Shown: one piece after another, positions 8,410-16,462 of the stretch
How the letters are laid out: each line of letters starts with the position of its first letter
Position numbering within the stretch: position 1 is the stretch's first letter
Origin: an uncultured Cellulomonas sp.
GTDB taxonomy: Bacteria; Actinomycetota; Actinomycetes; Actinomycetales; Cellulomonadaceae
Direction: 5' to 3'
DNA: 64,000 bases
Assembly: GCF_947494015.1 (NCBI RefSeq)
Contig: NZ_CANLTL010000006.1
Location: 62,001-126,000 of the forward strand
Program-made: the position numbers and the translations under genes
The notes under the pieces: model-generated
What the model saw: only the letters and a program-made list of their open reading frames with translations
Databases searched by the model: none
Told to the model about the DNA's origin: nothing

Positions 8410-9333
8410 ATGAGAGCCATCGCCTACTCCCGCTACGGCGGCCCCGACGTCCTCGAGCTCATGGAGCTGCCCGACCCCAAGGTGGGCCCCGACTCGGTCC
8501 TCGTCCGGGTCCGCGCGACGTCCGTCAACCCGGTCGACTGGAAGGTCCGCGAGGGCTACCTCGACGGCCTGATGGACGCCGTCTTCCCGGTCGTCCCCGG
8601 CTGGGACGTGGCCGGCGTCGTCGAGCGGGTCGGGCTGGACACCCCCGAGCTCGCCGTCGGCGACGAGGTCTACGGGTACGTCCGCAAGGACGTCGTCGGC
8701 GGCGGGACGACGGCCGAGCTGGTCGCCGCGCCGGTGCGCACGCTCGCACCCAAGCCGCGGTCGCTGTCGTTCGAGGAGGCCGCCGCGGTGCCGCTCGCCG
8801 GGCTGACCGCGTACCAGGCGCTGCGGCGCCTGGACGTGGGTGAGGGCGACACGGTGCTGGTCCACAACGCGGCGGGCGGCGTCGGCACGTTCGCCGTCCA
8901 GATCGCCCGCGCCTGGGGGGCCCGGGTCATCGGGACCGCGTCCCCGGCCCGGCACGACTTCGTGCGCGAGCTCGGCGCCGAGCCCGTCCCGTACGGCGAC
9001 GGCATGGTCGACGCCGTCCGCGCGCTCGCCCCCGAGGGGGTCGAGGTCGTCGCGGACTTCGTCGGCGGCGGCGTCGCGCAGACGACGCCCGAGGTCGGGA
9101 CGGCCGACGTGCGGCTCGGGTCGGTCGCCGATGCGGAGGTGTCCCGGCTCGGTGGCACGAACTTCTGGGTGCGACCGGACTCGGCCGACCTCGCGGCGCT
9201 CGGCGAGCTCATCGACCAGGGCCGGGTGACGGTCCAGGTGGCGCAGGTGTTCGGGCTGGAGGACGCCGCCGCGGCGCACGAGCTCAGCGCGACCGGGCAC
9301 GTGCAGGGCAAGGTCGTCATCCGGGTGGACTGA
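8410..9333 (+). CDS. Zinc-independent MDR / NADPH:quinone reductase-like oxidoreductase
   Basis: This 307-residue protein is an NADPH-dependent reductase of the medium-chain family. The N-terminal GroES-like domain (MRAIAYSRYGGPDVLELMELP) is followed by the cofactor Rossmann motif in HNAAGGVGTFAVQIARAWGA and an AAAAHELSATGHVQGKVVI tail typical of quinone-reductase-like MDRs. The structural-zinc cysteines of true alcohol dehydrogenases are absent. The ATG at 8410 fits the family start better than the in-frame TTG at 8398. It is monocistronic. Confidence 0.92.
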   Translation: MRAIAYSRYGGPDVLELMELPDPKVGPDSVLVRVRATSVNPVDWKVREGYLDGLMDAVFPVVPGWDVAGVVERVGLDTPELAVGDEVYGYVRKDVVGGGTTAELVAAPVRTLAPKPRSLSFEEAAAVPLAGLTAYQALRRLDVGEGDTVLVHNAAGGVGTFAVQIARAWGARVIGTASPARHDFVRELGAEPVPYGDGMVDAVRALAPEGVEVVADFVGGGVAQTTPEVGTADVRLGSVADAEVSRLGGTNFWVRPDSADLAALGELIDQGRVTVQVAQVFGLEDAAAAHELSATGHVQGKVVIRVD

Positions 9334-9360
9334 CGCCGCTGGACGCGGCGGTCGGTCCTT

Positions 9361-9398
9361 CCAGTGGCCCGCGGGATCCGTTCACCGCGGGCCACCGG
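9361..9398. terminator. Strong hairpin between convergent genes
   Basis: GTGGCCCGCGG (9364-9374) and CCGCGGGCCAC (9385-9395) form a perfect 11-bp stem with a 10-base loop. It is extended by CC/GG beyond one mismatch. It sits between the convergent MDR and transglycosylase-like genes and could terminate both. Confidence 0.7.
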
Positions 9399-9441
9399 AA
9401 TCTGTGGGCGGCGCCGCCGGTGGGGCCGCGCCGGGCGCGGC

Positions 9442-10059
9442 TCAGCCGCCGGTGATCTGCGCCGCCGAGGCGCCGGTCAGACGGGAGACGACGGCGACGG
9501 CGTCGTCCCAGTACCTCGTGTAGTGGTGGGGGTCGGCGTTGCGCTGGACGGCGTGCGCCACCTGGGTCGGTGACATGGCGTCGCGGTCACCGACCCGCTG
9601 GAGCGCGGTGAAGAAGCTCGTCGCGCTCGCCGTCGGGTCCATCCGCTGGGCGAGCGTCCCCCAGGCGCCGTTGTCCCGCTGCTGGAACAGGCCGCGGCTG
9701 TCCGGGCCGGCCTTGTCGCCGTGGTCGAGCACCTTCAGCGACGACTCACCCATCGCGGTCATCACGCCGATGGTCTGGTCGCGCAGGGACAGCCCCAGCC
9801 GCGCGCCGGCAGCCAGGATCGCCGCCGCGTTGTCGAGCTGGGCGCCGCTGTACCCGCCGACGGGAGCCGACGACGTGGGGCGGGACACCTCGGTGGCGAG
9901 GGCGGCGGCGAACTGCGACCCGGACGTGGCGGCCGAGGTCGTGCTCGGCGCCGTGGTGGACCGCAGGACGGCCGCCGAGGCGACCGGCTGCGGGCGCAGC
10001 GACGCCAGGGTGCTCTGGATCATCGAGATCCGGTTCTCGATCGCGGCGATGCCGTCCAC
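9442..10059 (-). CDS. Lytic transglycosylase-like / peptidoglycan hydrolase-type protein
   Basis: This 205-residue protein probably cuts or binds peptidoglycan. The N-terminal half (residues 1-70) is Ser/Thr/Ala-rich and begins MDGIAAIENRISMIQSTL, a helix resembling flagellum-associated or phage-type hydrolases. The C-terminal half has a putative catalytic glutamate in TAMGESSLKV, followed by DSRGLFQQRDNGAWGT and a TALQRVGDRDAMSPTQVAHAVQ helix. There is no clear signal peptide, so export may be non-classical. The GTG at 10059 has a GGAGG-type site upstream. No flagellar genes are seen in the window. Confidence 0.75.
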   Translation of the reverse strand: MDGIAAIENRISMIQSTLASLRPQPVASAAVLRSTTAPSTTSAATSGSQFAAALATEVSRPTSSAPVGGYSGAQLDNAAAILAAGARLGLSLRDQTIGVMTAMGESSLKVLDHGDKAGPDSRGLFQQRDNGAWGTLAQRMDPTASATSFFTALQRVGDRDAMSPTQVAHAVQRNADPHHYTRYWDDAVAVVSRLTGASAAQITGG

Positions 10060-10152
10060 GCGTTGCCTCCCTCCGGCGTCCAGTCCGTCCCTGTCATCGG
10101 CAGCCGGGACCGGGTGCTGAGCCTTCGCGTGGACGGCCTCGCGGGCGGCGCC

Positions 10153-11256
10153 TCACACGACGTCGTCGCAGCCGTCCTCGTGCGGCAGCAGGGGGCGCAG
10201 CCACACGTCGTAGCGGACGCCGCCCTGCTCGTACAGCGTCGCCGAGCTCGTCCCGGCCACCGCCTCGCGCAGGGTGCCGGCGTCGTCGCCGTCGACGAGC
10301 ACGCACTGCTCGGCGTCGGCCAGCGGCAGGTCGAGCGGCCACGGCAGCACCTCGCGCTGCAGCCCGTCGTCGGGAGCCGGCACCGTGCCGGCGGCGTCCT
10401 GGTCCTCGGCGGACGGCGTCTCGGGCGGGGCGTCACCGGGCTCCGGGGTGGGCGCAGGTCGGGCCATGACCGCGAAGGCGTCCAGGGGGTACGGCTCACC
10501 CTCGCCGGACGTCCCGACCAGCTCGTGCGCGCGTGCAATGAAGGCAGCGAGCTCGGCGCGGGCCGACCGCTCGTCCTCGGTGAGGCCCGGGAGCAGCTCG
10601 TCGCCGGGCCGCGGCTCGTCCGGCAGGGCGTCGTCGGTGCCCGCATCGGCGCCCTCGTCGGTGCCCTCGGTCGTGCCCTCGGTCGTGGCGGGCACCGGCT
10701 CGGCCGGCGCCGCGCCGTCGCCGATGCCGAGCGCCTCGGCGGAGTGCACGAACTCGCGCCCGTCGACCCGCAGGGTCACGAACGTCGTCGGGGCGTCCGC
10801 GACCGGCGGCTGCCCGTAGTCGCCGGCGGCGTCGAGCAGACCGGCCTCGCGGGCCGCAGCGATCAGGGCCTCGACGTCGGCGTCGGAGAGGTCGTGCCGC
10901 ACGAGGTTGGGCAGCGCCGGGGGCGGGTAGATGAGGATCTGCGGCCCGTGCGCGATCGCCTCGCCGTCGGCGTACACCGTCAGCTCGGGGACGCTCGCGA
11001 AGTCGGTGCCCATCAGGACGAAGCCCCCGCTGCGCTCGATCTGCAGCAGCGGGAGGTCGGCGGCCACCACCTCGCCGGCCGGGTCACCGCTCGGGTCCGG
11101 CGTCGTCGGGGACCCGACCCCGTCGACGTCGGCGCACCCCGCCAGGACCACAGCGGCCGCCACGGCGGAAGCCGCACCCAGCCGTCGTGGCCGCCGTCGA
11201 CCCTGGACCGCGGCGCCTCGCCGGGCCTGCGTGCCGTGGATCCGTCGCGCGTGCAT
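10153..11256 (-). CDS. Putative lipoprotein of unknown function, 367 aa
   Basis: This is an exported lipoprotein: a long basic n-region, a hydrophobic stretch and the lipobox VLAGC with the lipid-modified Cys at residue 41. The mature part has two similar-looking beta/alpha segments: GFVLMGTDFASVPELTVYADGEAI with LSDADVEALIAAAREAGLL, and a later ELAAFIARAHELVG with DAFAVMARP. They are separated by a Pro/Thr/Glu-rich linker (about residues 215-265). It ends with a cysteine-containing DGCDDVV. The ATG at 11256 is chosen because GAGGAGG lies 5 bases before it. I do not recognise the family; the layout suggests a cell-surface binding or inhibitor role. It is divergent from the MFS gene. Confidence 0.8.
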   Translation of the reverse strand: MHARRIHGTQARRGAAVQGRRRPRRLGAASAVAAAVVLAGCADVDGVGSPTTPDPSGDPAGEVVAADLPLLQIERSGGFVLMGTDFASVPELTVYADGEAIAHGPQILIYPPPALPNLVRHDLSDADVEALIAAAREAGLLDAAGDYGQPPVADAPTTFVTLRVDGREFVHSAEALGIGDGAAPAEPVPATTEGTTEGTDEGADAGTDDALPDEPRPGDELLPGLTEDERSARAELAAFIARAHELVGTSGEGEPYPLDAFAVMARPAPTPEPGDAPPETPSAEDQDAAGTVPAPDDGLQREVLPWPLDLPLADAEQCVLVDGDDAGTLREAVAGTSSATLYEQGGVRYDVWLRPLLPHEDGCDDVV

Positions 11257-11390
11257 CGCGTCCTCCTCGTCTCGCCACCGGACGTCCGCCGGTCCGGTGG
11301 GCCGTGTGGTGGGCCGTCTGCTGCCGGGCGCCGCCGGCGAGTGCCGTGGCGCGCGCCCACCTCGTACGTGTCCCCACCGGGCACGTCCTT

Positions 11391-11407
11391 GCACCCTCAG
11401 GGGGTGC
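11391..11407. promoter_or_regulatory. Candidate operator palindrome upstream of the MFS gene
   Basis: GCACCC and GGGTGC form a perfect inverted repeat with a 5-base spacer in the divergent region between the lipoprotein and MFS genes. TACCGT at 11425-11430 could be a -10 element. A repressor or MerR/TetR-type activator site is possible, but no regulator gene is adjacent. Confidence 0.35.
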
Positions 11408-11497
11408 GGATCGTGACGCCGTCGTACCGTGTGGTGCGCCGGCCCGGACGTGCACGCCCCGTCCGTGCGGCCCTGAGCACCGAGAGAAGGCACTCCC

Positions 11498-12922
11498 CTG
11501 AGCACCGCCGACACCACGACGGCAGCCGACGGCGTCGGCTTCCGCTCGACCCGTGGCCCGATCCTCATCGCGATCATGATGACCACCAGCCTGGTCGCCA
11601 TCGACTCCACGATCCTGGCCACCGCGGTCCCCACGATCGTCGCGGACCTCGGCGGGTTCACGAGCTTCCCGTGGCTGTTCTCCATCTACCTGCTCACCCA
11701 GGCCGTCTCGGTCCCGATCTACTCCAAGCTCGCGGACACCGTCGGCCGCAAGCCGGTGATCCTGTTCGGCGTCGGGCTGTTCCTGCTCGGCTCGGTGCTG
11801 TGCGGGTTCGCGTGGTCGATGCCGGCGCTGATCGCGTTCCGCGCCGTGCAGGGGCTGGGCGCCGGCGCGGTGCAGCCGATGGCGATCACCATCGCCGGGG
11901 ACATCTACACGGTGGCCGAACGCGCCAAGGCGCAGGGCTACATGGCCAGCGTGTGGGCGATCTCCGCGGTGGTCGGGCCGACCCTCGGCGGGTTCTTCTC
12001 GGAGTTCCTGACCTGGAACTGGATCTTCTTCGTCAACATCCCGCTGTGCCTGCTCGCGGCATGGCTGCTGGTCAAGCACCTGCATGAGACGGTCGAGCGG
12101 GAGAAGCACCGCATCGACTGGCTCGGCGGGTCCCTGCTCACCGTGGGGGTCAGCCTGCTCATCCTGGCGCTGCTCGAGGGCGGCACCGCGTGGGCATGGG
12201 ACTCGCCGATCAGCATCGGGGCGCTGGTGACCGCCGTCGCGCTGCTGACCGTGTTCGTGCTGGTCGAGCGACGTGCGGTCGAGCCGGTCCTGCCGCTGTG
12301 GGTGCTGCGCCGCCGGCTGCTGGTCGCGACCGCGATGATCAGCATCGGCGTCGGCGTGGTGCTCATCGGGCTGACGTCGTACGTGCCGACGTTCCTCGAG
12401 GCGCTGCTCGGCGTCTCGCCGCTCGTCTCGGGGCTCACGCTGGCCATGCTGACGATCGGCTGGCCCATCGCCGCGACGTTGTCCGGCCGCATCTACCTGC
12501 GCATCGGGTTCCGCTCGACCGTGCTGATCGGCGCGTCCCTCGTCGTGGTCGCCACGGGTGCGCTCGCGCTGATCTCGGGGTCCCCGTCGGTCGTCTCCGT
12601 GGGGGTGTGCTGCTTCGCGATCGGGCTCGGCATGGGTCTGGTCGCCTCCCCCAGCCTCATCGCGGCGCAGTCGAGCGTCGGGTGGGGCGAGCGCGGCATC
12701 GTCACCGGGGCGAACATGTTCGCCCGCTCGGTCGGCAGCGCCGTCGGGGTCGCCGTCCTCGGGGCGATCGTCAACGCCCGGCTCGACGGCGCGGAGGCCA
12801 TGACGGAGCCGGAGCTGTTCGGCGACGCCGTCACGGGGGTGTTCGTGTCGGTGGTCGGGGTGGCGCTGGCGGTGGTGCTCGCTGGGCTGCTCATGCCGAA
12901 GGGCGAGCGCGCCGACGCGTGA
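11498..12922 (+). CDS. MFS drug exporter, DHA2 (EmrB/QacA) type, apparent CTG start
   Basis: This protein of about 474 residues has 14 predicted helices and is a proton-driven multidrug exporter of the DHA2 family. The first helix contains SLVAIDSTILATAVPTI, motif A reads KLADTVGRKPVI, and the motif C-like region reads GLGAGAVQPMAI. The start is unusual. An in-frame stop lies at 11474-11476, and between it and the ATG at 11576 there is no in-frame ATG, GTG or TTG. A CTG at 11498 sits 7 bases after AGAAGG and opens LSTADTTTAADGVGFRSTRGP, a normal N-terminus. Starting at 11576 would begin inside helix 1 with no ribosome-binding site. The function call is firm; the start is an inference. Confidence 0.88.
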   Translation: MSTADTTTAADGVGFRSTRGPILIAIMMTTSLVAIDSTILATAVPTIVADLGGFTSFPWLFSIYLLTQAVSVPIYSKLADTVGRKPVILFGVGLFLLGSVLCGFAWSMPALIAFRAVQGLGAGAVQPMAITIAGDIYTVAERAKAQGYMASVWAISAVVGPTLGGFFSEFLTWNWIFFVNIPLCLLAAWLLVKHLHETVEREKHRIDWLGGSLLTVGVSLLILALLEGGTAWAWDSPISIGALVTAVALLTVFVLVERRAVEPVLPLWVLRRRLLVATAMISIGVGVVLIGLTSYVPTFLEALLGVSPLVSGLTLAMLTIGWPIAATLSGRIYLRIGFRSTVLIGASLVVVATGALALISGSPSVVSVGVCCFAIGLGMGLVASPSLIAAQSSVGWGERGIVTGANMFARSVGSAVGVAVLGAIVNARLDGAEAMTEPELFGDAVTGVFVSVVGVALAVVLAGLLMPKGERADA

Positions 12923-12967
12923 CCCGGGCTGCGGTCACCGAGGGCCGGCCATGTCGGACGCCCCAGG

Positions 12968-12973
12968 TAGCGT
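12968..12973 (+). promoter_or_regulatory. Possible -10 element (TAGCGT) of the recCBD operon
   Basis: TAGCGT lies 39 bases before the recC start codon and matches the actinobacterial TANNNT consensus. I see no convincing -35 hexamer. Confidence 0.4.
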
Positions 12974-13012
12974 GCCCGCGAGGCGTCGACGACACCGCTG
13001 GAGGGGGGCACC

Positions 13013-16000
13013 GTGCTCAGGCTGCACCGTTCGGAGCGTGCGGACGCACTGGTGACGCCGCTGGCCGACGTCCTGGCGCACGCCCCCGCCGACCCGTTCG
13101 CGGTGGACGTCGTCGCGGTGCCCACCCGTGGCGTCGAGCGCTGGCTGGCCCAACGGCTGTCGCACCGCCTGGGTGCCGGCCCCGGGACCGGTGCGCGCCC
13201 CGAGGGCGGCATCGCGGCCGCGATCCGGTTCGACTCCCCCGGCCGCCTGCTCGACGACGTGGTCAACGCGGCGCTCGGCACCGGGCACACCGCCGACGAC
13301 GACCCGTGGTCCCGTGACCGGCTCACCTGGCACCTGCTCGACGTGGTCGACGCCTGCGCGGGCGAGCCGTGGTGCCGTCCCCTGGGCCGGCACCTGGGCG
13401 TGGACGGGGCCCCCGACGACGTCCGCCGGGGCCGGCGCCTGCAGGCGGCCGCGCACCTCGCCGGCCTGTTCACCTCGTACGCGACCCAGCGCCCCGAGCT
13501 GCTCACCGCGTGGGCGGGCGGCCGCGACGAGGACGGCACCGGCCGGCCGGTGCCCGGGGACCTCGCCTGGCAGGCCGAGCTGTGGCGGCGGGTGCGGTCC
13601 AGGATCGGCACCGCGAGTCCCGCCGAGCGCCTGGACGAGGTCGTCCGACGCCTGCACGACGACCCGGGCGCCGTGGACCTGCCCGACCGCGTCTCGGTGT
13701 TCGGCGCCACCCGGCTCGCGGAGGCACGGCTGCGCGTGCTGGTCGCGCTCGGCGGGCACCGTGACGTGCACCTGTGGTTGCCGCACCCGTCCCCCGCGCT
13801 GTGGGACGCGGTGCGGCGGTCGGCACCGCCCCCCGGTGCCGGCCTGCGGCGCGGCGCGCTGCCCGCCGTGGCCCGGCACCCGCTGCTGGCCTCGATGGCC
13901 CGGGACGTCACCGAGCTGGAGCTGCGGCTGGCGACAGCCGGCACGGCGGGTAGCCCGGTCGGCACGACGGGCGCGGCGGCCGGGGCAGGCACGACGGGCG
14001 CGGCGGGCGACACCCACCACGCGCCGCCCGAGCCGCCCGCCACCCTGCTCGGCGCCCTGCAGCGCCGGCTGCGCGACGACACGCCGGACGCCGACCCGCA
14101 CGTCCTGGACCCGGCCGACCGCAGCGTGCAGGTGCACGCCTGCCACGGTCGCTCGCGCCAGGTGGAGGTGCTCCGCGAGGCGCTCATCGGGCTGTTCGAC
14201 GCCGACCCGTCACTCGAGCCCCGCGACGTCATCGTCCTGTCGCCCGACATCGAGGCGGTCGCCCCCCTGGTCGCGGCGACGTTCGGCGTCGTCCCCGACG
14301 ACCCGTCCGGCGACGACGTGCACCCGGGGCACCGGCTACGGGTGCGGCTCGCCGACCGGTCCCTGCGCCAGACGAACCCGCTGCTGTCGCTGCTGAGCCG
14401 CCTGCTGGAGATGGCCGACGGCCGGGTGACCGCGTCCGACGTGGTCGACCTCGCCGGCAGCGACCCGGTTCGTGGCCGCTTCCGGTTCGGCGACGAGGCC
14501 GTCGACCGGATCCGCGAGTGGGCGGTCGAGGCCGGGGCACGGTGGGGCGAGGACCGCGCGCGGCGCGAGCGGTTCGGCCTCGGCGCCGTCGCGCAGGGCA
14601 CCTGGCAGACCGCGCTCGACCGCATCCTGCTGGGCGCCGCGATGGCGGACGAGGACCAGCGCTACGTCGCCTCGGCCCTCCCGCTCGACGACGTCGACAG
14701 CACCGACGTCGAGCTGGCCGGGCGCCTCGCCGAGCTGGTCGACCGGCTCGCCGAGGTGCTCGCCGAGCTCGACGGCGCCCAGCCGGCCGCACGGTGGCTC
14801 GACACCCTGGACCGGGCGCTGGACCTGCTCGGTGGCACCGCGCCCGCGGACCTGTGGCAGGCGGTGGAGGCCCGCGCCGTGCTCGACGACGTCCGGCGGG
14901 CCGCGGGAGCCTCCGGCGACCCCGCGCTGCGGTTGCCGGACGTGCGCGCCCTGCTGGCCCGCCGACTGCAGGGCCGCCCCACCCGGGCCGGCTTCCGCAC
15001 CGGGGCGCTGACCATGTGCTCGATGGAGCCCATGCGTGCGGTGCCGCACCGGGTCGTGGTGCTGCTCGGCATGGACGACGGCGCCTTCCCGCGCGGCACC
15101 CGCGTCGACGGCGACGACCTCCTGCTGCGCGACCCCCTGGCGGGTGAGCGGGACCGGCGCGGCGAGGACCGCCAGCTGTTCCTCGACGCGGTCGCCGCGG
15201 CGACCGGTCACCTGGTGGTCCTGTACTCGGGGGCCGACGAGCGGACCGGCGCGCTGCGGCCCCCGGCCGTCCCGGTCGGTGAGCTGCTGGACGCGCTCGA
15301 CCTCGCCGCGGAGGTGCCCGGTGGAGGTTCGGTCCGGGACCGGGTGCTGGTGCGTCACCCGCTGCAGACCGTGGACGAGCGCAACTTCACGCCCGGAGCG
15401 CTCGGGGCGCCGAGACCGTTCAGCTACGACGCCGTCGCGCACCGCGCCGCGCGCGCCGCACGCGCGGCGCGAGCTGCACCGGGCCCGTTCCTCGACGCCC
15501 CGCTGGCCCCGGACCAGGACCTGCGGGCCGACCTGGACCTGGACGACCTCGTGCGGGACCTCGAGCACCCGGTCCGCGCGTTCCTGCGGCGCCGGCTCGG
15601 CCTGTCGCTGCCGGCCGAGGCGGACGACGTCGACGACCGGTTGCCGCTCGCGGTGGACCCGCTGACGCGCTGGGGCATCGGGGACCGGCTGCTGACGGCG
15701 GCGCTGGCCGGGGTGGACCCCGACCGCGCGCGGGAGGCGGAGCTGCGCCGCGGCGAGCTGCCGCCCCGTCGCCTGGGCGGCGCCGTGCTGGACGACGTGC
15801 GCCACCACGTCGACCCGATCGCCGACGTGGCCCGCCACCACCTCGGCACGCCGGCGCGGGTCGTGGACGTGACGATCACCCTCGCCGACGGGCGGGAGGT
15901 GAACGGGTCGGTCCCCGGCGTGCGGGGCGACGTCCTGCTGCGGCCGGTGTTCTCCAGGCTGCGCCCGAGGTACCGGCTGCGGGCTTGGGTGCAGCTGCTG

Positions 16001-16462
16001 GCGCTGAGCGCGGGCAGCGGCTCGGAGGGCTTCCGTGCGGTGACCGTCGGCCAGTCGGCCACGACCAGCTCGCGGGCGACCGTCGCGACCATGACCGCGC
16101 CCCCGCCCGAGCAGGCGCGCGTGCTGCTCGCGGGGCTGGTCGCGCTGCGGGACGCCGCCCTCGACGAGCCGCTGCCGCTGCCGGTCGCGGCGAGCTACAC
16201 CTACGCGCGTGACCGTGCCGGTGGCGACCTCGAGGAGCAGGCGCTGCTGGGTGCCGCGCGTCAGTTCGTCGACGCCTACGAGCACCTCGACGACCACCAC
16301 GCGTACGTGTGGGGTGACCGGGTGCGGCTGGACGACCTGCTCGGTGCCCGGCCCACCGCCACCGAGCACTCCTGGTGGCCCGACGAGGGCACCCGGTTCG
16401 GAGCGCTGGCACGGCGGCTGTGGCAGCCCGTCGTCACCCACGAGACCACGGAGACGGTGTGA
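13013..16462 (+). CDS. recC: RecC, exonuclease V gamma subunit
   Basis: This 1149-residue subunit is the scaffold and Chi-scanning part of the RecBCD helicase-nuclease, which processes double-strand DNA ends for recombination. It begins MLRLHRSERADALVTPLADVL and VVAVPTRGVERWLAQRLS, the usual RecC opening. It also has VQVHACHGRSRQVEVLREAL and RLADRSLRQTNPLLSLLSRLLE, the inactive helicase-like domain. The C-terminal inactive nuclease-like region contains FSYDAVAHRAARA and LEEQALLGAARQFVDAYEHL. A Gly/Thr/Ala-rich linker lies around residues 308-335. The GTG at 13013 follows GGAGGGG. Its stop overlaps the recB start, so expression is coupled. Confidence 0.95.
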   Translation: MLRLHRSERADALVTPLADVLAHAPADPFAVDVVAVPTRGVERWLAQRLSHRLGAGPGTGARPEGGIAAAIRFDSPGRLLDDVVNAALGTGHTADDDPWSRDRLTWHLLDVVDACAGEPWCRPLGRHLGVDGAPDDVRRGRRLQAAAHLAGLFTSYATQRPELLTAWAGGRDEDGTGRPVPGDLAWQAELWRRVRSRIGTASPAERLDEVVRRLHDDPGAVDLPDRVSVFGATRLAEARLRVLVALGGHRDVHLWLPHPSPALWDAVRRSAPPPGAGLRRGALPAVARHPLLASMARDVTELELRLATAGTAGSPVGTTGAAAGAGTTGAAGDTHHAPPEPPATLLGALQRRLRDDTPDADPHVLDPADRSVQVHACHGRSRQVEVLREALIGLFDADPSLEPRDVIVLSPDIEAVAPLVAATFGVVPDDPSGDDVHPGHRLRVRLADRSLRQTNPLLSLLSRLLEMADGRVTASDVVDLAGSDPVRGRFRFGDEAVDRIREWAVEAGARWGEDRARRERFGLGAVAQGTWQTALDRILLGAAMADEDQRYVASALPLDDVDSTDVELAGRLAELVDRLAEVLAELDGAQPAARWLDTLDRALDLLGGTAPADLWQAVEARAVLDDVRRAAGASGDPALRLPDVRALLARRLQGRPTRAGFRTGALTMCSMEPMRAVPHRVVVLLGMDDGAFPRGTRVDGDDLLLRDPLAGERDRRGEDRQLFLDAVAAATGHLVVLYSGADERTGALRPPAVPVGELLDALDLAAEVPGGGSVRDRVLVRHPLQTVDERNFTPGALGAPRPFSYDAVAHRAARAARAARAAPGPFLDAPLAPDQDLRADLDLDDLVRDLEHPVRAFLRRRLGLSLPAEADDVDDRLPLAVDPLTRWGIGDRLLTAALAGVDPDRAREAELRRGELPPRRLGGAVLDDVRHHVDPIADVARHHLGTPARVVDVTITLADGREVNGSVPGVRGDVLLRPVFSRLRPRYRLRAWVQLLALSAGSGSEGFRAVTVGQSATTSSRATVATMTAPPPEQARVLLAGLVALRDAALDEPLPLPVAASYTYARDRAGGDLEEQALLGAARQFVDAYEHLDDHHAYVWGDRVRLDDLLGARPTATEHSWWPDEGTRFGALARRLWQPVVTHETTETV

